This document shows positions 40,433 to 48,494 of a stretch of 56,713 bases of DNA, piece by piece. Position 1 is the first letter of the stretch. The number at the start of each line of letters is the position of its first letter. Source of the DNA: a virus; the IMG/VR virus record IMGVR_UViG_3300027623_000001, positions 1 through 56,713 of that record; one strand, 5' to 3'. Made by a program: the position numbers and the translations under genes. The notes beneath the pieces are model-generated. The model did not search any database. It was not told where the DNA came from and worked only from the letters and a program-made list of their open reading frames with translations.

Positions 40433-40714
40433 ATGTTTACACATATAAAGCTCTTCAATACTACATACTTAATTCCAATAACGAAAGTAGGCGAACCTGC
40501 GCCTACTGCTAAGACACCAATTGAGTCTATTAATATTGACCCGAATACATTACCCACTGAGGAGCAAGTTATATCATATTATAATGACAATAAAATGCGC
40601 TTCGATGGGATGCAGCATGTTCTCTATTTAGCAGAGAACAATTCAAATATGGCTTCAGCACAGCCATACCACTTTAGGAAGTTAACTATAGGAGAGTCAC
40701 ATGGCTCTAAGTAA
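40433..40714 (+). CDS. Hypothetical protein
   Basis: A 93-aa protein starting MFTHIKLFNTTYL. It has a Pro/Thr-rich linker and a helical segment (EEQVISYYNDNKMRF). Overlaps the following gene by 14 bases. No family recognised. Confidence 0.52.
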   Translation: MFTHIKLFNTTYLIPITKVGEPAPTAKTPIESINIDPNTLPTEEQVISYYNDNKMRFDGMQHVLYLAENNSNMASAQPYHFRKLTIGESHGSK

Positions 40715-41210
40715 TAAGAAACTAGCGTCTAACATCGTAAAAGAAATTAGAGAGCTCAATAGCCGCATGGCAAGCGACCAATATAGAATGGCTAAACTGC
40801 TTTTCACATTGCATACGGGTTCGTTACATTTAGAATTTGGATATGATAATTTTGCTGAGTTCTGTGATGAAGAATTACCTTGGGGCTATAACACCGCGCT
40901 TGCGAATGTTTCTATGTTTCGAGATATTAAACGGCTTAAGTATAACCAAAAAGAAGCGATCGAAATCTTGTCGCGTCTTGGGCTTAGCCGTACACGAACG
41001 TCATTACGTAGAATGGAAAATAAAGCAACTCCAGCCAGCCTGGAAAAGTTGTTTAAGGTAAGCGCAACAACGTTCACCGTTCATATGCCTAGCTTTACAG
41101 ATATGCAACGCATAGAAAAGAAGCTGCTGAAGCATGGTTTAGATGTAGCAACTAACGGACGTCGCCTTAACATGAGTGAGACTGTTCGTATTGCATTGCT
41201 AGCCTCGTAG
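40701..41210 (+). CDS. Helical DNA-binding-like protein
   Basis: A 169-aa basic, all-helical protein with GGAGAG six bases before the ATG. Residues about 45-75 (LEFGYDNFAEFCDEELPWGY) and the preceding helix resemble the ParB/DUF3102-like group, in which a substrate- or DNA-binding helix-turn-helix follows. The C-terminal ATNGRRLNMSETVRIAL looks like another DNA-contact helix. It may regulate genes or mark DNA; this is inference. Confidence 0.52.
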   Translation: MALSNKKLASNIVKEIRELNSRMASDQYRMAKLLFTLHTGSLHLEFGYDNFAEFCDEELPWGYNTALANVSMFRDIKRLKYNQKEAIEILSRLGLSRTRTSLRRMENKATPASLEKLFKVSATTFTVHMPSFTDMQRIEKKLLKHGLDVATNGRRLNMSETVRIALLAS

Positions 41211-41217
41211 GTAGCAC

Positions 41218-41239
41218 TAAAGCTCAGGGACGAGCTTTA
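41218..41239. other. Intergenic hairpin before the RNase H gene
   Basis: The inverted repeat taaagctc / gagcttta (8 bp, 6-nt loop) lies between the stop at 41210 and the RNase H ATG at 41248. Without a T tract it is more likely to lower translation or be an RNA-processing site than to terminate. Confidence 0.4.
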
Positions 41240-41247
41240 TACAATGA

Positions 41248-41724
41248 ATGTTTATAACTATAATTACAGACGCATCTCACTGTCCTAATACCAGCGCAGG
41301 GGGTTACGGATTCTGGATAGCATCAAAGCGCGGTAAACGTGCTGGAGGCGGTTCTTTCCGTAACAAGATAAGAGATAGCACCACAGCGGAAGCCATGGCG
41401 ATTGTTAACGCTTTACATGTAGGTCTTCAAACAGGATTGTTACAAGAAGCGGATAACTTATTAGTACAAACAGATTCTAAAAATGCCATAAAAGCTTTCC
41501 AGAAAAGACATTCCAGAATAGATGATTTGAATCATGTTGTGTCTATTTATTTAAAGATAATAGAAGATAATAACTTTTCCGTAGAATTTAGACATGTTCG
41601 CGGACATACTGGAAAGAAAGACGCACGAAGTATCACGAACAGTTTATGTGATAAGCGAGCGAAGCAGGGTATGCGTATAGCCCGCAAGAAGTTTAATAAA
41701 CAACAGGAACACATTAATGAATAA
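41248..41724 (+). CDS. Ribonuclease HI
   Basis: A 158-aa protein with the full RNase HI catalytic set: Asp8 in ITDAS, Glu48 in TTAEAM, Asp76 in QTDSKN, and Asp135 near the end, plus His120 in HVRGHTG. Length is typical of bacterial RNase HI. It would remove RNA primers and R-loops during phage replication. The start has no clear ribosome site and sits behind a hairpin, which suggests low or coupled expression. Confidence 0.88.
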   Translation: MFITIITDASHCPNTSAGGYGFWIASKRGKRAGGGSFRNKIRDSTTAEAMAIVNALHVGLQTGLLQEADNLLVQTDSKNAIKAFQKRHSRIDDLNHVVSIYLKIIEDNNFSVEFRHVRGHTGKKDARSITNSLCDKRAKQGMRIARKKFNKQQEHINE

Positions 41725-42442
41725 AGACTTATTTCAAGTAGACGTTCTAGATCATGGCTTCGTTACGCTTCGTAACCTTTCGGGACCTACGCGTCGCCCG
41801 GGTAAGCTTTTTGATGCAAGCGATATAGACCCTGCAAATACAGCGCGGATCTCTTTCGACAATTTGGACAGCGGGCGCACATATGAGGATGACTTGAAAC
41901 TTATCGAATACCTTATTAAGAATAGCCACAATACGCCTATCGAAATGATTGAAGTGTGGTTAGAGATGAAACTACCTATATTCGTCGCGCGGCAATTTGT
42001 ACGTCATCGAACGGCTTGTATAAACGAAGTCTCCGGGCGTTATGTTACGTTACCTGCCGAGTGGTATATTCCTGCTGTTGTTGGTGGCAAGCCTGTAAAC
42101 GCTAAGCAAGGGCAGGAGGATAGTTTACCTTTAGAATTACAGAAGAGATTCAAACATAATTTGAATGAGACATGTGAAAAGAGCTATGAGCGATATAAGC
42201 ATCATATAAATTTCGGCGTCGCGCCTGAACACGCTAGAATGTTCCTACACTTAAATCACTATACGCACTGGGTTTGGAAACAAGATTTACATAACATGAT
42301 GCACTTCTTAGCATTGCGCGATCATAGCCATGCGCAGATAGAAGCTCAGCTATATGCCAAAGTTATTGTAGATCTATTAATAGTAGCTATTCCGGATCTA
42401 ATGAAACTATACACAAAGTATAAAGCAGAAAACAATGGATAA
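41717..42442 (+). CDS. thyX: Flavin-dependent thymidylate synthase
   Basis: A 241-aa protein. Residues 96-109 read RHRTACINEVSGRY, the ThyX signature R-H-R-x-x-S-x-N-E-x-S-x-R with Cys at the usual first Ser. Length and the His-rich C-terminal half (LHLNHYTHWVWKQDLHN) fit the family. It makes dTMP from dUMP using FAD, NADPH and methylene-THF, supplying replication. It overlaps RNase H by eight bases and the next gene by eight. Confidence 0.92.
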   Translation: MNKDLFQVDVLDHGFVTLRNLSGPTRRPGKLFDASDIDPANTARISFDNLDSGRTYEDDLKLIEYLIKNSHNTPIEMIEVWLEMKLPIFVARQFVRHRTACINEVSGRYVTLPAEWYIPAVVGGKPVNAKQGQEDSLPLELQKRFKHNLNETCEKSYERYKHHINFGVAPEHARMFLHLNHYTHWVWKQDLHNMMHFLALRDHSHAQIEAQLYAKVIVDLLIVAIPDLMKLYTKYKAENNG

Positions 42443-42680
42443 ACCTAAACCAGAACACTATGAAATGGTAGATCACCCGGACCATTATAATAAACATGCA
42501 AGCGGTGTCGAGTGTATAGATGTTATCGAACACATGAGTCATAACGTAGGTGCAGCAGTTAAGTATCTTTGGCGTTTAGGCTTGAAGCCTGGTAACAGTT
42601 CGGAGCAGGAGTTAGATAAAGCGATATGGTATTTGCAGCGTGAGAAAGCACGTTTCGAAAAGATGGATATAACAGAGTAA
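42435..42680 (+). CDS. DUF3310 protein
   Basis: An 81-aa protein. DHPDHYNKHASGVECIDVIE (12-31), then AAVKYLWRLGLKPG and a C-terminal DKAIWYLQREK are the DUF3310 signature, a phage family often called nucleotide kinase-like without good proof. It is coupled to thyX, which supports a link to nucleotide metabolism. Confidence 0.85.
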   Translation: MDKPKPEHYEMVDHPDHYNKHASGVECIDVIEHMSHNVGAAVKYLWRLGLKPGNSSEQELDKAIWYLQREKARFEKMDITE

Positions 42681-42682
42681 TA

Positions 42683-42691
42683 TGTTATAAT
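42683..42691 (+). promoter_or_regulatory. Extended -10 promoter
   Basis: TGTTATAAT at 42683-42691 is a perfect extended -10 element (TG, one base, TATAAT). No good -35 is visible. It lies 51 bp upstream of the Sak4-like gene and just past the DUF3310 stop. Confidence 0.5.
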
Positions 42692-42741
42692 AGTCGGCCC
42701 GCTTCTAGTAAAGGATAAGTAATGATAAACAGGCAAACAAT

Positions 42742-43572
42742 ATGACTTCAATTTTAGGTACAGTGAATACAGAGCGGCGAGCAGAAGGCGTTCGCATGGT
42801 TATTGCAGCGGGTGAGAAAGTAGGTAAGACAACGTTTGGTGCTAGCGCACCCGCTCCATTACTTATCCCGTTAGAAGTAGGTTATGGAGGTGTTAATATA
42901 CCCAAGAGCGCTATGCTCCAAGAGTTTGCGCAAGTAGAAGCGCTCATGACGGAGATACTAGCCCAAGCTCAGGCGGGAACATTTCCTTATAAGACCTTAA
43001 TCTTTGACAGTGCAACAGCGCTAGAACGTCAAATACACGATAGTATCTTATACATGGACTCCGCTTATAGTCCGGGCAATAAAAAAGCGGTAACGATGGA
43101 AAGCGCGTTAGGCGGTTATGGTAAAGCGTACACTTACGCGAACGAGAAGTTTAGTCGTTTCTTAAAGCAGTGCGACATATTAGCAGTATATGGCGGCATC
43201 AATATTATTCTTACATGCCATGTATTTGCAGCAAAGCTTATAGATCCAAACGCAGGCGAATATGATTCATGGGATTTACGTCTCCATAGTCCTAAGAATC
43301 AAAAGACATTTGGTAAGCGTGAAATGATTACTGAGTGGGCTGACATTATAGGTTTCTTATACGAGCCTATCTATGTCACTAAAGGAGACACAATGAGTAA
43401 AGGTGTAAGCGCAAACAAGGGACGTATGTTAGGCTTAAGTAGAACTCCTTCTTATATAGCGGGCAACCGTTATAGAATTGAAGGAGAGGTTCCCATTCCA
43501 GCGGATGACGGGTGGAATCATTTTGCACAAGCACTATACCAATCTTCTGGTATAGATGTATTTAAACGTTAA
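42742..43572 (+). CDS. Sak4-like RecA-fold ATPase
   Basis: A 276-aa protein with Walker A GEKVGKTT at residues 24-31, a Walker B strand TLIFDSAT near 90 and a conserved GINIILTCHV strand near 150. Length and architecture match phage Sak4-like/AAA_24 proteins, which act as single-strand annealing recombinases with the neighbouring ssDNA-binding protein. The next genes (SSB-like, exonuclease) complete such a module. Confidence 0.78.
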   Translation: MTSILGTVNTERRAEGVRMVIAAGEKVGKTTFGASAPAPLLIPLEVGYGGVNIPKSAMLQEFAQVEALMTEILAQAQAGTFPYKTLIFDSATALERQIHDSILYMDSAYSPGNKKAVTMESALGGYGKAYTYANEKFSRFLKQCDILAVYGGINIILTCHVFAAKLIDPNAGEYDSWDLRLHSPKNQKTFGKREMITEWADIIGFLYEPIYVTKGDTMSKGVSANKGRMLGLSRTPSYIAGNRYRIEGEVPIPADDGWNHFAQALYQSSGIDVFKR

Positions 43573-43589
43573 TAGGAAAACTATTCAAG

Positions 43590-44339
43590 ATGGCATTATT
43601 AAACTTTGACGCGAGTACAGTCGCGCCTAATGAAGGTTCACTCGGTGCAATACCAGCTGGCTGGTATAACGCTGCTATAGTGGAATCAGAAATGAAACCT
43701 GCTAAGGCTAATCCGGAGCATGCGTACTTACAACTTACATTCCAAGTATTGGACGGGCGGTATGTAGGACGTAAAATTTACGTTCGTCTAAATTTAATTA
43801 ACTCTAACGAGCAGACTCGTTCTATTGCATACGCAGATCTATCTGCTATAGGGCACTCTGTTGGAGTTATTAAAATCGCAGACTCAGAAATGCTACATAA
43901 CATCCCGTTAAAAGTTCGCGCTAAGGTTAATCCAGCGCAAGGTGATTATGAAGCAAGCAACGACATCCGCGCTTACAAGAATATCAACGAAGTTGTTGAT
44001 ATGGCAGATGCCGGCGGTATAGCTCCAGGTCCAGGTGCAGCACCGATGGCGCCTACAGCAGCTCCGCCTCCTGTATCAGCACCAGCACCTACAGCAGCTC
44101 CGCCCGAAGCTGGCGGAGTACCCGGAGGCCAGCCTTGGCCTCAGCCTGGAGCTGGAGCTGCGCCCGCACCTGTGCCTGGAGCTGCGCCCGCACCGTTAGC
44201 GCCTATGCCTGGAGCACCTGTGCCTGGAGCTATGCCTGGAGCTGCGCCTGTACCTGCTGCTGTACCTGTGCCTGGAGCTGTACCTGCTGCTGGCGTAGCA
44301 GGCCAGCAGCCTCCTCCTTGGACTGGTGCTACACAGTAA
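43590..44339 (+). CDS. DUF669-type ssDNA-binding protein with elastin-like tail
   Basis: A 249-aa protein. Residues 1-135 match DUF669 (start MALLNFDAS, G-W-Y-N-A, YLQLTFQVLDGRYVGRKI). These proteins bind single-stranded DNA and accompany Sak4-type ATPases. The remaining ~100 residues are low complexity, made of Pro, Gly, Ala and Val in repeats like VPGA and PGAAPAP, coded by repeated gcctggagct DNA (about 44030-44320). The tip ends QPPPWTG, similar in style to the Pro-rich C-terminal tips by which SSBs bind partners, but without the acidic end. Confidence 0.8.
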   Translation: MALLNFDASTVAPNEGSLGAIPAGWYNAAIVESEMKPAKANPEHAYLQLTFQVLDGRYVGRKIYVRLNLINSNEQTRSIAYADLSAIGHSVGVIKIADSEMLHNIPLKVRAKVNPAQGDYEASNDIRAYKNINEVVDMADAGGIAPGPGAAPMAPTAAPPPVSAPAPTAAPPEAGGVPGGQPWPQPGAGAAPAPVPGAAPAPLAPMPGAPVPGAMPGAAPVPAAVPVPGAVPAAGVAGQQPPPWTGATQ

Positions 44340-44390
44340 GTTCTAATAACGGGGGCTATCTTAGCTCCCGTTCAACCTTGTGAAACATAT

Positions 44391-45284
44391 ATGCGATATC
44401 TAGCTGAAAAAACTGTTGCGCTAATTGAAAGCGTAATTAAAGAAGACCAAGGCAGTAGTTACCGGGATTACTTAGGTAAAGTTATTCCGCATATAGGTGA
44501 CGCATACGAAGCCGATAGCTTTCCTTTTAGATCTCATATGGGTGCTTCATTAATTGGACGCGAATGCCCTCGCGAAATTTGGTATAGCTTTCGATGGGCA
44601 ACAGACAAGAAACACAAAGGGCAGTTACTAAGATTATTTAATCGCGGGCATTTAGAAGAAGCGCGTTTCATAGCAATATTATTGGCTATAGGTGTAGAGG
44701 TTTACCAGCAGGACGAGAACGGTAAACAATTTCGAGTTTCTGATGTTGATGGACATTTTGGCGGTAGCGGAGACGGTAGGTTGGTAGGCGTTCCGGACTT
44801 GCCTGAAGGTACGCATGCGCTTGGCGAATTTAAAACTGCAAACGATAGTTCCTTTAAGAAAATAAAAGCGAACGGAGTGCGAGAAGAAAAAAACGAGCAC
44901 TATGTACAAATGAATATCTATATGGGTCGCATGGGATTACCCGCGGCTCTGTATTTAGTAGTTAATAAGAATGACGATGAAATATATGGAGAGATAGTTC
45001 CGTATAACAAACTTATAGATGACGAGTACACTAACAGAGCGCATCATTTAGTGTATACAGAAACACCTCCAGCTAAAATAAATGAGAGCGTTGGTTTCTG
45101 GAAGTGCCGTTTCTGTGACCACAAACCTGTTTGTCATATGAAAGCTGTTCCGGATGTTAACTGTCGTACCTGTTCACTTTCCAAATTGTTAAAAGATGGG
45201 CAATGGGCCTGTGGTAGGACAGGTGAAATTTTAGACAAGCAAGCGCAATACAACGCATGCGAAGACCACACGAGATTAATATGA
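44391..45284 (+). CDS. Cas4/RecB-like PD-(D/E)XK exonuclease
   Basis: A 297-aa protein. Asp128 (GSGDGRL), Glu146 and Lys148 (GEFKT) and a YVQMNIYM motif near 172-179 form the RecB-family PD-(D/E)XK active site. The C-terminal quarter contains at least eight Cys, including CRFCDHKPVC, CRTCS and a late WAC, as in Cas4/AddB-type iron-sulfur nucleases. It probably resects DNA ends for annealing by the upstream proteins. No other CRISPR-related gene is nearby. The stop overlaps the J-domain start. Confidence 0.78.
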   Translation: MRYLAEKTVALIESVIKEDQGSSYRDYLGKVIPHIGDAYEADSFPFRSHMGASLIGRECPREIWYSFRWATDKKHKGQLLRLFNRGHLEEARFIAILLAIGVEVYQQDENGKQFRVSDVDGHFGGSGDGRLVGVPDLPEGTHALGEFKTANDSSFKKIKANGVREEKNEHYVQMNIYMGRMGLPAALYLVVNKNDDEIYGEIVPYNKLIDDEYTNRAHHLVYTETPPAKINESVGFWKCRFCDHKPVCHMKAVPDVNCRTCSLSKLLKDGQWACGRTGEILDKQAQYNACEDHTRLI

Positions 45285-45892
45285 TAGATTTATACAGCAC
45301 CTTAGGCGTAGTTCGTGAAGCTAGTGCGATAGAAATTAAAAACGCTTACAAGAAACTAGCTCAGAAATACCATCCGGATAAAGACCCTAGTCCTGAAGCT
45401 ACTAAAAAATTCCAAGACATTAAATTCGCATATGAAATTCTAAGCGATTCAAATCGTCGAGAAGTTTATAACGAATCAGGTATGACAGAGCAGGTACTGA
45501 CGCCTGAAGATGAAGCTAAGTTTATTGTGAACGCTTTTATTGCAAAGATAATGTCTGAAAACGAATACCAAAGCATAGACTACGCTAAGGATCTTCAGAT
45601 TAATATTAAGCGCGAAATTAAAGCAGGTAAGAAGTTTCTAAAACAGCAAGAAAAGATTCTTAGTCGCGTTCAAAAGTTATCGGGTAAGTTTAAAGGCGAT
45701 CCGTTCGTAGATCATTTGGAAGCGCAAGAACATATAATCGAAGAACGTTTAGAAGGTGTAAGCGCAAAGATAGAAGTCTTTGAATTAGCGTTAACGCTAG
45801 CAAACAGTTATGAATACTTTGGTGACATTGAAGAACTAGAAGTAAATCCTGAACGTTCATTATTAGAAATGTTGACATCTCTGCATGATTAA
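45281..45892 (+). CDS. J-domain (DnaJ-like) protein
   Basis: A 203-aa protein starting MIDLYSTLGV at an ATGA overlap. The first 65 residues are a canonical J domain with HPD at 31-33 (KYHPDKD) and the QDIKFAYEILSD helix. No Gly/Phe or zinc domain follows; the rest is a charged, helical domain of its own. J domains stimulate Hsp70 ATPase, so it may bring host DnaK to the replisome, as lambda does with host DnaJ. It overlaps the helicase by eight bases. Confidence 0.85.
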   Translation: MIDLYSTLGVVREASAIEIKNAYKKLAQKYHPDKDPSPEATKKFQDIKFAYEILSDSNRREVYNESGMTEQVLTPEDEAKFIVNAFIAKIMSENEYQSIDYAKDLQINIKREIKAGKKFLKQQEKILSRVQKLSGKFKGDPFVDHLEAQEHIIEERLEGVSAKIEVFELALTLANSYEYFGDIEELEVNPERSLLEMLTSLHD

Positions 45893-47711
45893 GCCAAGAG
45901 ACTATCAAGTAGCTGCTAGGGAAAGTATATGGAAATACTTTCGAGACGGTAAAACAGGCAATCCTCTTGTGGCTATGCCTACAGGTACGGGCAAGAGTAT
46001 TGTTATAGGCGATTTCTTACAGTCTGTTTATACCCATTACCCAATGCAGAAAATAATGGTATTAACTCACGTTAAAGAGTTAATTCAGCAGAATTATGAA
46101 AAGCTCATAATGATGTGGACTAATGCACCGGCGGGAATTTATAGCGCGGGTTTAAAACGCAGAGAAGCAAACGATAGCATAACGTTTGCTGGCATAGGCT
46201 CTGTAGCTAAGCGAGCAGATGAGTTCGGCTTTGTTGATTTGTTAATTATAGATGAAGCGCATCTAGTGAGCCCTAACGAAGGGACAATGTATCAAAAGTT
46301 TATTAAAGCACTAAAGAAATTCAACCCTCATTTAAAAATTATAGGCTTTACTGCTACGACATACCGACTTAAGCAAGGCAGTCTGATCGAAGAGGACGGT
46401 TTATTCACAGATATATGTTTCGACTTAACAACACCCGAATCATTTAATTGGCTTATACAAGAGGGCTATCTTATGCCACTTGTCCCAAAGAAAACGACCT
46501 CGGAATTAGAAGTTGATGGAGTTACTAAAAGAGGTGGAGAGTTTGTTGCTAAGGATTTGCAGCTAGCAGTAGACCGGGAAGAAATAACTTTCGCAGCACT
46601 TAAGGAAGCTATAGAGCTAGGTCACGACAGACACTCGTGGCTTGTTTTTACTACAGGTATAGAACACGCTATACACACAAACGATATGCTCATTAGCTTT
46701 GGCATAGATAGCGAAGTGGTACATTCTGGAAATAAAGACTATCCGATGCTTCCAGGCCAGCGAGATGAAACACTGCGCAAATTAAAAGCGGGCGAGATAC
46801 GTGCTGTGGTTAATAACAACGTACTCACAACAGGCTTTGATCATCCCGCAATAGATTTTATAATTATGTTGCGCCCATCTGCTTCTGCTGGCTTGTGGGT
46901 TCAAATGCTAGGACGTGGCACCAGGCCTATGTACGCGGAAGGGTTTGACTTAACTACAAGAGAGGGGCGTATACAAGCTATAGAAGCAAGCCAAAAACAA
47001 AATTGCCTGGTGGCAGACTTCGCAGGTAATACAAGACGCCTGGGTCCTATTAATGATCCAATGCTGCCAACTAAGCGAGGAAAAAAGAAAGGAGGCGAAG
47101 CTCCTGTCAAAGTTTGTGACAGTTGCGATTGCTATGTTCACGCCAGCGTTCGTATATGTGAATACTGCGGATTTGAATTTCACTTTGCAACACATCTAAA
47201 CGAAACAGCAGCAACAGACGAATTAATAAAGGCGGACTTACCTGTAGTAGAGTCGTTTAAGATTGACCACATTACATATGGCTTGCATCATAAAGCAGGC
47301 AAACCGGACAGCATGAAAGTTTCTTATTATGCTGAGTACCAGATGTTTACTGAATATGTCTGTTTAGGGCATGGCGGCTTTATGCAAAAGAAAGCAGAAA
47401 AGTGGTGGGAAGTTCGCGCTACTTATAAACGGGCTCTTGAGGGAGAGTCTTTAGATGATGACGAAGCTGTTGAAACGCCTAGCACAGTTAAGCGAGCTAT
47501 TGAATTAGCGTCCGCACGTATAGCAACGCCTACACATTTGCGTGTATGGATTAATAAGAAGTACCCGGAAATTATGGATTATTGCTTTGACGGTACGGAT
47601 TTCGGGCAGACGGACGAGATAGCAGACTCGCCTACTGCTGTCAGTATTGCTGATAACAGTGCTAATCCAGTAGTAGATGTAGCTGATTTTGTGGACGACA
47701 TCCCATTTTAG
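45885..47711 (+). CDS. SF2 DEAH-type helicase
   Basis: A 608-aa protein with the superfamily 2 motifs: Walker A MPTGTGKS at 31-38, DEAH at 123-126, GFTATT (motif III) near 153 and LGRGTRP (motif VI) near 340. A zinc-knuckle segment CDSCDCYVHASVRICEYCGF follows near 408-427, then an extra C-terminal domain. It resembles RecG/UvsW- or ResIII-type phage helicases used in origin melting and branch processing. It overlaps the J-domain gene, suggesting joint work. Confidence 0.85.
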   Translation: MIKPRDYQVAARESIWKYFRDGKTGNPLVAMPTGTGKSIVIGDFLQSVYTHYPMQKIMVLTHVKELIQQNYEKLIMMWTNAPAGIYSAGLKRREANDSITFAGIGSVAKRADEFGFVDLLIIDEAHLVSPNEGTMYQKFIKALKKFNPHLKIIGFTATTYRLKQGSLIEEDGLFTDICFDLTTPESFNWLIQEGYLMPLVPKKTTSELEVDGVTKRGGEFVAKDLQLAVDREEITFAALKEAIELGHDRHSWLVFTTGIEHAIHTNDMLISFGIDSEVVHSGNKDYPMLPGQRDETLRKLKAGEIRAVVNNNVLTTGFDHPAIDFIIMLRPSASAGLWVQMLGRGTRPMYAEGFDLTTREGRIQAIEASQKQNCLVADFAGNTRRLGPINDPMLPTKRGKKKGGEAPVKVCDSCDCYVHASVRICEYCGFEFHFATHLNETAATDELIKADLPVVESFKIDHITYGLHHKAGKPDSMKVSYYAEYQMFTEYVCLGHGGFMQKKAEKWWEVRATYKRALEGESLDDDEAVETPSTVKRAIELASARIATPTHLRVWINKKYPEIMDYCFDGTDFGQTDEIADSPTAVSIADNSANPVVDVADFVDDIPF

Positions 47712-47741
47712 ATGATAATTTAAAAAGAATCACGAAAGTTG

Positions 47742-47770
47742 TTGACACCTTTATCCGATAACTAGATACT
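47742..47770 (+). promoter_or_regulatory. Sigma70-like promoter
   Basis: TTGACA (47742-47747, perfect), 17 bp, GATACT (47765-47770). It is 47 bp upstream of the ATG of the first of three related genes, and marks a new transcription unit after the helicase. Confidence 0.68.
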
Positions 47771-47817
47771 GGCTACAGATGCAGCAAAGCATCAAACAAC
47801 TTACAGAGGGCTTAACA

Positions 47818-48438
47818 ATGAACAAGAAGCAAACATACGCAACTAAAGCAGCAGCAAAGAAAGGCGCAATTCGCGCAAACTCGAAAACTCATAACTTCGA
47901 CATTGCTGAAGTTACTTTCCAGAAAATGGAAAATGATCGTTGGATTTGGATCGACGAATGTGATCAATCAATTTTAGATCGTACCGGCGGAGCGTTTATC
48001 CATTGCCCTCATTGTGGTATCCATTTAGAAAACGGACTGGTCGAGCATGATTACAGCATTACACAAGCTGAAGTTGATGCAGGTGAAGCTGATTACAGAA
48101 ACGATACTCACGAATTGTCTTGCATGGCATGCAATGGAGAATTTGGTAACGAGCTTTCTGCTGCACCTTGGAGCGCTAAGAAAGTAACAGCACCAACTGG
48201 CGAAGGACTTAAGATCGAAAAGAATCGCCCAGTTAGTAACGGTATCGCACGTCCAAGTGTTAGCGGAAAGTGTCGTGCAGTTTGGGATACATGTGATGCG
48301 CTACTTGCAGAACATGGAGAATTTCCGAAGCCTAAAATGCTTAAAGAAGTTATAGCTAAGAGTCACCCGGAAGTAAGTCCAGTAACAGCCACAGTCCAAC
48401 TGTACCGCTGGAGAGCTTTCCAAAGTGTTGAAGGTTAA
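47818..48438 (+). CDS. Zinc-ribbon protein with shared C-terminal domain, paralogue 1
   Basis: A 206-aa protein starting MNKKQTYATK, with a GAGGG site; the earlier Met at 47779 lacks a site. A lysine-rich start is followed by HCPHCGIHL and CMACNGEFG, a zinc ribbon (residues about 60-115). The last ~65 residues (about 142-206; RPSVSGKCRAVWDTCDALL, then TATVQLYRWRAFQ) form a domain also present at the ends of the next two proteins. The domain occurs in many phage proteins of unknown role and looks like a small helical DNA-binding unit. Confidence 0.68.
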   Translation: MNKKQTYATKAAAKKGAIRANSKTHNFDIAEVTFQKMENDRWIWIDECDQSILDRTGGAFIHCPHCGIHLENGLVEHDYSITQAEVDAGEADYRNDTHELSCMACNGEFGNELSAAPWSAKKVTAPTGEGLKIEKNRPVSNGIARPSVSGKCRAVWDTCDALLAEHGEFPKPKMLKEVIAKSHPEVSPVTATVQLYRWRAFQSVEG

Positions 48439-48447
48439 TAAAAAGAA

Positions 48448-48470
48448 AGCGTCCGCAATAAGCGGGCGCT
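48448..48470 (+). terminator. Hairpin after paralogue 1
   Basis: The arms agcgtccgc and gcgggcgct pair over 9 bp with one G-T wobble and a 5-nt loop, 10 bp past the stop. No T tract follows, so it may attenuate rather than stop transcription. Confidence 0.45.
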
Positions 48471-48494
48471 CCTTCCTAACTTGGAGATTTTAAA

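Noticed and set aside
44135-44383. An 82-codon Cys/Trp/Ser-rich frame inside the SSB-like gene
   Set aside because: It is an out-of-frame reading of the Pro-Gly-Ala repeats.
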